Positions 60,313 to 64,000 of a stretch of 64,000 nt of DNA are shown one piece after another; within the stretch, counting starts at the first letter, position 1; each line of letters opens with the position of its first letter. The stretch covers positions 50,422 to 114,421 of the forward strand of contig DLHY01000166.1 of the NCBI GenBank assembly GCA_002483445.1, given 5' to 3'. The translations under genes and the position numbers were made by a program. The notes under the pieces are model-generated. The model was not told the origin of the DNA, searched no databases, and saw nothing but the letters and a program-made list of their open reading frames with translations. Source of the DNA: Blastocatellia bacterium UBA7656. GTDB lineage: Bacteria > Acidobacteriota > Blastocatellia > UBA7656.

Positions 60313-61539
60313 ATGCGCAAAGTGAAATCCATAGCGGCGATGATTCTGGTTGTTGCTTGTTCCGCCTCAGCGCAGGAATGGAATCAATGGCGAGGGCCGA
60401 ATCGCGATGGCGTGGCCGCGGCCTTTTCGCCGCCGAAAGCGTGGCCCAAAACTTTAACCAAAAAATGGAAAGTCACCGTTGGCAGCGGCTATTCATCGCC
60501 TGTCGTTTCAGGTTCGAGAATTTATGTTCATACCAGCAAAGAAGATCAGGAAACGGTTTCGTCTCTGGATTTGAACACGGGAAAAATTCTCTGGAGCAAA
60601 AGCTACCCGGCGGCCTTCGCCAAAAATGAATATGCCGCAAAAATGGACGGCGGCCCTTTCTCGACTCCTCTCGTTGATCGCGGAAAGCTTTACACTCTCG
60701 GAGTCACCGCCATTTTGACGTGCTTCGACGCACGGGACGGGCGCGTCTTGTGGAGAAAAGATTTTTCAAAACAGATAGACACATCGAAGCTCTTTTGCGG
60801 CACGGCGATGTCGCCCATAATCGATAATGGTTCGCTCATAGTCCATGTCGGGGATGATCGACGCGGGTGGATGATCGCTTATGATGCCGAGACCGGCAAA
60901 GAACGATGGACGTGGGAAGGCGAAGGGCCAGGCTATGCTTCGCCTCTAGTGGTCGAGCTTGAAGGCGAACGACAGATCGTCACGCTCACGGATAAATCCG
61001 TCATAGGCATTTCCCTGTCCTCAGGAAATCTTTTGTGGAAGTTCGCTCACACGGACGAATGGAATGAAAACATCGTCACGCCTGTCTTGCATGGAAAGAC
61101 GCTGATCATATCAGGCGTGCGTCAGGGAACGCGGGCTATCAGGGTGACCAAAGATAAAGAGTGGAGCGTCGTCGAGGTGTGGCGCAATCAGAAGGTGGCG
61201 ATGTACATGAGTTCGCCCGTCATCGATGGAGATTTTTTGTATGGGTTGTCGAACATTCGCAAGGGGCAGTTCTTCTGCCTCGACGCGCGCACAGGCGAAT
61301 CGGTGTGGATGACGGAAGGAAGAGAGGGGGCGAGCGCATCGGTGATCGATGCGCGGAAGGTTTTATTTTTTCTCACGAGCGAAGCGGAGTTGATCGTCGC
61401 GGCGAAGAGCGCGAAAGGATTCACGCAGGTCGCCCGCTACACGGTGGCCGACAGCCCGACCTACGCGCATCCGATTTTTTCGGGCAACAGAGTTTTGATA
61501 AAAGACGCTTCAAGCCTCGCCCTTTGGTCTTTCGAGTGA
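60313..61539 (+). CDS. Secreted PQQ-like beta-propeller protein
   Basis: 408 residues with a signal peptide (about 1-20, SAS-AQ). PQQ-type repeats with W at regular spacing are seen: WNQWRGPNRDGVAAAFSPPK, VSSLDLNTGKILWSKSYPAA, LTCFDARDGRVLWRKDFSKQ, IAYDAETGKERWTWEGEG, GISLSSGNLLWKFAHTDEWN. The family (PQQ-binding-like) has no fixed enzyme activity; many are scaffold or binding proteins. AAAGGAGAG precedes the ATG. Confidence 0.88.
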   Translation: MRKVKSIAAMILVVACSASAQEWNQWRGPNRDGVAAAFSPPKAWPKTLTKKWKVTVGSGYSSPVVSGSRIYVHTSKEDQETVSSLDLNTGKILWSKSYPAAFAKNEYAAKMDGGPFSTPLVDRGKLYTLGVTAILTCFDARDGRVLWRKDFSKQIDTSKLFCGTAMSPIIDNGSLIVHVGDDRRGWMIAYDAETGKERWTWEGEGPGYASPLVVELEGERQIVTLTDKSVIGISLSSGNLLWKFAHTDEWNENIVTPVLHGKTLIISGVRQGTRAIRVTKDKEWSVVEVWRNQKVAMYMSSPVIDGDFLYGLSNIRKGQFFCLDARTGESVWMTEGREGASASVIDARKVLFFLTSEAELIVAAKSAKGFTQVARYTVADSPTYAHPIFSGNRVLIKDASSLALWSFE

Positions 61540-61599
61540 GACGCGAAGAAGGCGCAGAAAACTATTCGTTCGCGCTCTGTTTGTCGAGACAAGAAAGGT

Positions 61600-61926
61600 T
61601 TACTTGAGAGCCGGGAGGTGTTCTTTGAGTTGATTGCGAAGCTCACGGAGTTCCATCTTCACATCAAGCACAGCGACGCGCGAAAGGCTGAATTGCTTTT
61701 CGATATTATCCATACGGTACTCGAAGCCATCGAGCCTTTGTCCGAAATCGTCAAGCCGCGTCTCTACGCTTTTGCGAAATTCGGCATTCTCGCGACTGAG
61801 AGTATCGAATTTCTCCTCTACGCTTTTGCGAAATTCGGCGTTTTCGCGACTGATGTCATTGAGCCGTTCAAGGAGCGTTTCAAGCGTCGGTTTCGTGGTT
61901 ACATCGTTGTCGCTCATGATGCTCAA
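61600..61926 (-). CDS. Coiled-coil protein with internal repeat
   Basis: 108 residues. SRENAEFRKSVEEKFDTL and SRENAEFRKSVETRLDDF are two tandem copies of an 18-residue unit, followed by RLDGFEYRMDNIEKQFSLSR and a Leu-zipper-like end (VKMELRELRNQLKEHLPALK). GGAG lies five bases before a TTG at 61926; an ATG at 61917 is the alternative. Probably a small oligomeric protein of unknown role. Confidence 0.65.
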   Translation of the reverse strand: MSIMSDNDVTTKPTLETLLERLNDISRENAEFRKSVEEKFDTLSRENAEFRKSVETRLDDFGQRLDGFEYRMDNIEKQFSLSRVAVLDVKMELRELRNQLKEHLPALK

Positions 61927-62078
61927 TTAAACTCCGCTTCTGTCGCTAATGTCAACGAGCCGATTGACTCTCGCTCGCGCGCCGAGTATTATCCTCGCAG
62001 CCCACAGGCAGGATTTCCCTTTTAGCTTTTCCCCCTGAATTCAAACGAGGTCTTCAGGCTCCGAGCCTGCTGCAAGAT

Positions 62079-62489
62079 ATGACTGAACTGGAAAAAAATC
62101 GAAAGATTCGCGAGCGTCTCCGAGAAATCAGATTCGGGCTTCAGGAACTCCTCGTCGCGCTTTCAATCGACCGTTTCACAACCCCGCAGCCCGCAAGACA
62201 GGATTTCTTCGAGCAGATAGTCGAAAGCAACCACTCGACCATAAGCGAAGAGCTTTATCACCGCGCGCTGGCACTGATCACTGATCTCGGCTATGCCTCG
62301 ACTCTAGTTTTGCAAACCAGACTTGAAATCAGTTACCAGCAATCGCTCCATCTGGTCGCTGTTCTCGAACGCAGCCATCTGATAGCCCCCGCGCACGGAT
62401 TCCGCCCTCACAAAGTGCTGCCTGCCGCTTATGAACTCAGAGAGCGTCTCGAATCAGGCGTGGAAGAGTTGGCCGTCTCGCACAACTAA
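62079..62489 (+). CDS. FtsK gamma-like winged-helix protein
   Basis: 136 residues. The C-terminal half, ELYHRALALITDLGYASTLV, LQTRLEISYQQSLHLVAVLE, RSHLIAPAHGFRPHKVLP, matches the FtsK gamma domain, a DNA-binding winged helix that recognises KOPS-type sites. Here it stands alone without the translocase motor, after an N-terminal helical region. Its job is unknown; an accessory role in DNA-binding is inferred. Confidence 0.7.
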   Translation: MTELEKNRKIRERLREIRFGLQELLVALSIDRFTTPQPARQDFFEQIVESNHSTISEELYHRALALITDLGYASTLVLQTRLEISYQQSLHLVAVLERSHLIAPAHGFRPHKVLPAAYELRERLESGVEELAVSHN

Positions 62490-62507
62490 AGCGTCTGCAC
62501 GAACTGG

Positions 62508-64000
62508 CTATCTGATCTTTCCCGGCCCCCACAGAGCGCGACCGGGCTTCGCGCCTGTATGCTCGCCGTCTTTGAGAACCTGAACGCCGTTGACCAGTAC
62601 GTGCTTCACTCCCACAGCGTACTGATGCGGACGCTCGAACGTCGCGCGATCTGCTATCTCGTCGGGGTCGAACACAACAACATCGGCGAAATAACCTTTC
62701 CTCAAAGAGCCGCGCCGATCCAATCCCAGATTGGTCGCAGGCAGAGAGGTTATTCGTCTTATCGCCTCCCTGAGCGTAATGATTTTTTCTTCTCTGACGT
62801 ATTTGCCCAACAGTCGCGCGAAATTCCCGTAAGCTCGCGGGTGCGTACTCGATTTGATGAAAGGCGCTTGGGGGGCCATAGATGCCGCATCTGACCCGAA
62901 GGAAACCCACGGCAATCGAATCTGCTTTTTTATGTTCTCTTCATCCATCATGAAATAAACCGCTCCCACGCGCGAACGGTCTTCAAGCACTAAATCCATT
63001 ATCGTCTCTTCAGGCGTCTTGCCTCGCATACGCGCGGCATCATCGAGAGTTTTGCCCGTGAGCGGTTTCAGTTTTTCCGATTTGAAATCGACGAGCAAAA
63101 CGCGCTCAGGCGAGCCTGCCGACAGGTAAAGGTTTTCCCATTTGTCGGTCGGCGTGATGATTTCATGCGCGATTCGCTTTCTCATCTCCGGGTCCTGCAA
63201 TCGCTTGAACAAAGCTTCGTATCCGCCATCCTGAGCCCACGGCGGCATCGCTGCATCGAGGCCCGTCGAGCCTGCCGGGTATGTGTACATATCAGCCGTT
63301 ATCTTGAGTCCCTGCCTGCGCGCCGCTTCAACCATACGAATGACTTTATCCATCTTCGACCAGTTGTGCGCGCCTGCCGCTTTGAGGTGATAAATCTCTG
63401 CCGGAATGCGCGCTTCACGACTGATGCGAATCAATTCTTCGACTGCTTCCAGAAGGCGATTACCTTCGCTCCGCATGTGCGAGATGTATTTCCCTTTGTA
63501 GCGCGAAGCCACTTTGCACATCTCTATCAACTCTTCAGTCGAAGCATAAAAGGCGGGCGCGTAGATCAAAGACGTTCCTATGCCGAGCGCGCCCGCTTCC
63601 ATCTCGCGGCGCACAAGCTCGCGCATCTGTTCCAACTGTTCGGGGGTCGCTCGTTTGTCTTCAAGCCCGATGACATATTCGCGAATGGTGGTGGCCCCGA
63701 TGAATGAAGCGACGTTTTGTGACACGCCAAGCTTTTCGAGATGTTGAAGATACTCGGCAAGCGTCGTCCACTCTATCGGGTATTTCAAATCGCCCTGCCC
63801 TTCCAGTCGTCGCTTTTTCATCTCATCGGTGAGCGGCCCCATCGAATCGCCTTCGCCGAAAATCTGAGTCGTCACCCCCTGACGAATCTCTCCCTGCGAG
63901 CGGCCATCGATGATGATCGAATCGACAGACCACGAGAGCATATTTATAAATCCCGGAGCCACGGCCAAGCCTTTAGCATCGATTATGGTCGCAGCTTTGG
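62508..64000 (-). CDS. N-acyl-D-amino-acid deacylase family amidohydrolase (5' partial)
   Basis: The frame is open to the right edge: IIDAKGLAVAPGFINMLSW lies at the border, so the N-terminus with the first metal-binding HxH is outside. Visible parts are GVTTQIFGEGDSMGPLTDEM, EAGALGIGTSLIYAPAFYAS, GKYISHMRSEGNRLLEAVEE, EIYHLKAAGAHNWSKMDKVI, VSFGSDAASMAPQAPF, KIITLREAIRRITSLPATNL and GLDRRGSLRKGYFADVVVFD. It hydrolyses N-acyl-D-amino acids or related D-amino-acyl substrates with metal. The typical family length is about 550; about 497 residues are in the window. Confidence 0.92.
   Translation of the reverse strand, partial: KAATIIDAKGLAVAPGFINMLSWSVDSIIIDGRSQGEIRQGVTTQIFGEGDSMGPLTDEMKKRRLEGQGDLKYPIEWTTLAEYLQHLEKLGVSQNVASFIGATTIREYVIGLEDKRATPEQLEQMRELVRREMEAGALGIGTSLIYAPAFYASTEELIEMCKVASRYKGKYISHMRSEGNRLLEAVEELIRISREARIPAEIYHLKAAGAHNWSKMDKVIRMVEAARRQGLKITADMYTYPAGSTGLDAAMPPWAQDGGYEALFKRLQDPEMRKRIAHEIITPTDKWENLYLSAGSPERVLLVDFKSEKLKPLTGKTLDDAARMRGKTPEETIMDLVLEDRSRVGAVYFMMDEENIKKQIRLPWVSFGSDAASMAPQAPFIKSSTHPRAYGNFARLLGKYVREEKIITLREAIRRITSLPATNLGLDRRGSLRKGYFADVVVFDPDEIADRATFERPHQYAVGVKHVLVNGVQVLKDGEHTGAKPGRALWGPGKIR

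Overview
The window is a gene-dense, GC-rich bacterial chromosome segment that looks like Acidobacteriota, most likely a Blastocatellia-type organism. This is inferred from gene content, not from a marker gene. The clues are a Ser/Thr kinase fused to TolB/PD40 repeats, a tricorn protease, a DPP-IV-type peptidase, a BNR/Vps10-like propeller protein, DUF4159 and DUF4252 proteins, an N-acyl-D-amino-acid deacylase, and many short tandem-repeat hairpins between genes. No rRNA, tRNA or CRISPR was seen.

Layout. 1-2703: a kinase cut by the left edge. 2881-14566: a secreted-peptide locus, the most interesting part of the window. It holds five small genes for double-glycine-leader peptides (three of them below 60 codons), at least three decayed precursor cassettes, an HlyD-type adaptor, a Cys-rich protein whose C-terminus resembles a RiPP recognition element, a TPR protein, an HTTM membrane protein with a small partner (SdpB/SdpA-like), a possible peptide-maturation protein, and a C39-peptidase ABC exporter with two cyclic-nucleotide-binding domains. 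Seven transcription units on both strands each begin with the same element, GATAG-N18-GCCTTA, with a spacer of exactly 18 in all seven. I read this as a dedicated promoter defining a local regulon. A secreted protein at the edge of the locus carries the same promoter but has an in-frame stop.

14719-16926: DPP-IV. 17091-20711: an AT-richer island with an Xre regulator, a ParB-like protein, a putative restriction-like nuclease and a 5-methylcytosine methyltransferase. 20765-32742: housekeeping and signalling genes (Sua5, ThrRS, a 1789-residue hybrid histidine kinase, an RluD-like pseudouridine synthase, a YVTN propeller protein). 33110-36463: a wrecked type I restriction locus (hsdR tail, truncated DUF1016 gene, frameshifted hsdM) split by a REP-associated tyrosine transposase with 70-bp REP elements. 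36933-42255: QueG, a flavin-binding protein, a small RHH regulator overlapping nadA behind a palindromic operator, and secreted proteins. 42374-47638: amidase and tricorn protease. 47687-48142: a decayed toxin-antitoxin remnant. 48559-50987: ECF sigma factor, anti-sigma and two DUF4252-type genes. 51186-64000: lipid, membrane and secreted proteins, a LytS/LytTR pair, a PQQ-like propeller protein, and a deacylase cut by the right edge.

How it works together. The peptidases (DPP-IV, tricorn, amidase, D-amino-acid deacylase) suggest a peptide-scavenging heterotroph. In the peptide locus, precursors would be made under the shared promoter, recognised by the leader, trimmed after Gly-Gly by the C39 domain, and exported through the ABC/HlyD pair. 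The function of the mature peptides cannot be read from sequence. Dispersed heptamer-repeat hairpins, CTG(S)CAG palindromes and REP elements show active repeat spread, including one heptamer hairpin inserted in frame inside the pseudouridine synthase gene.
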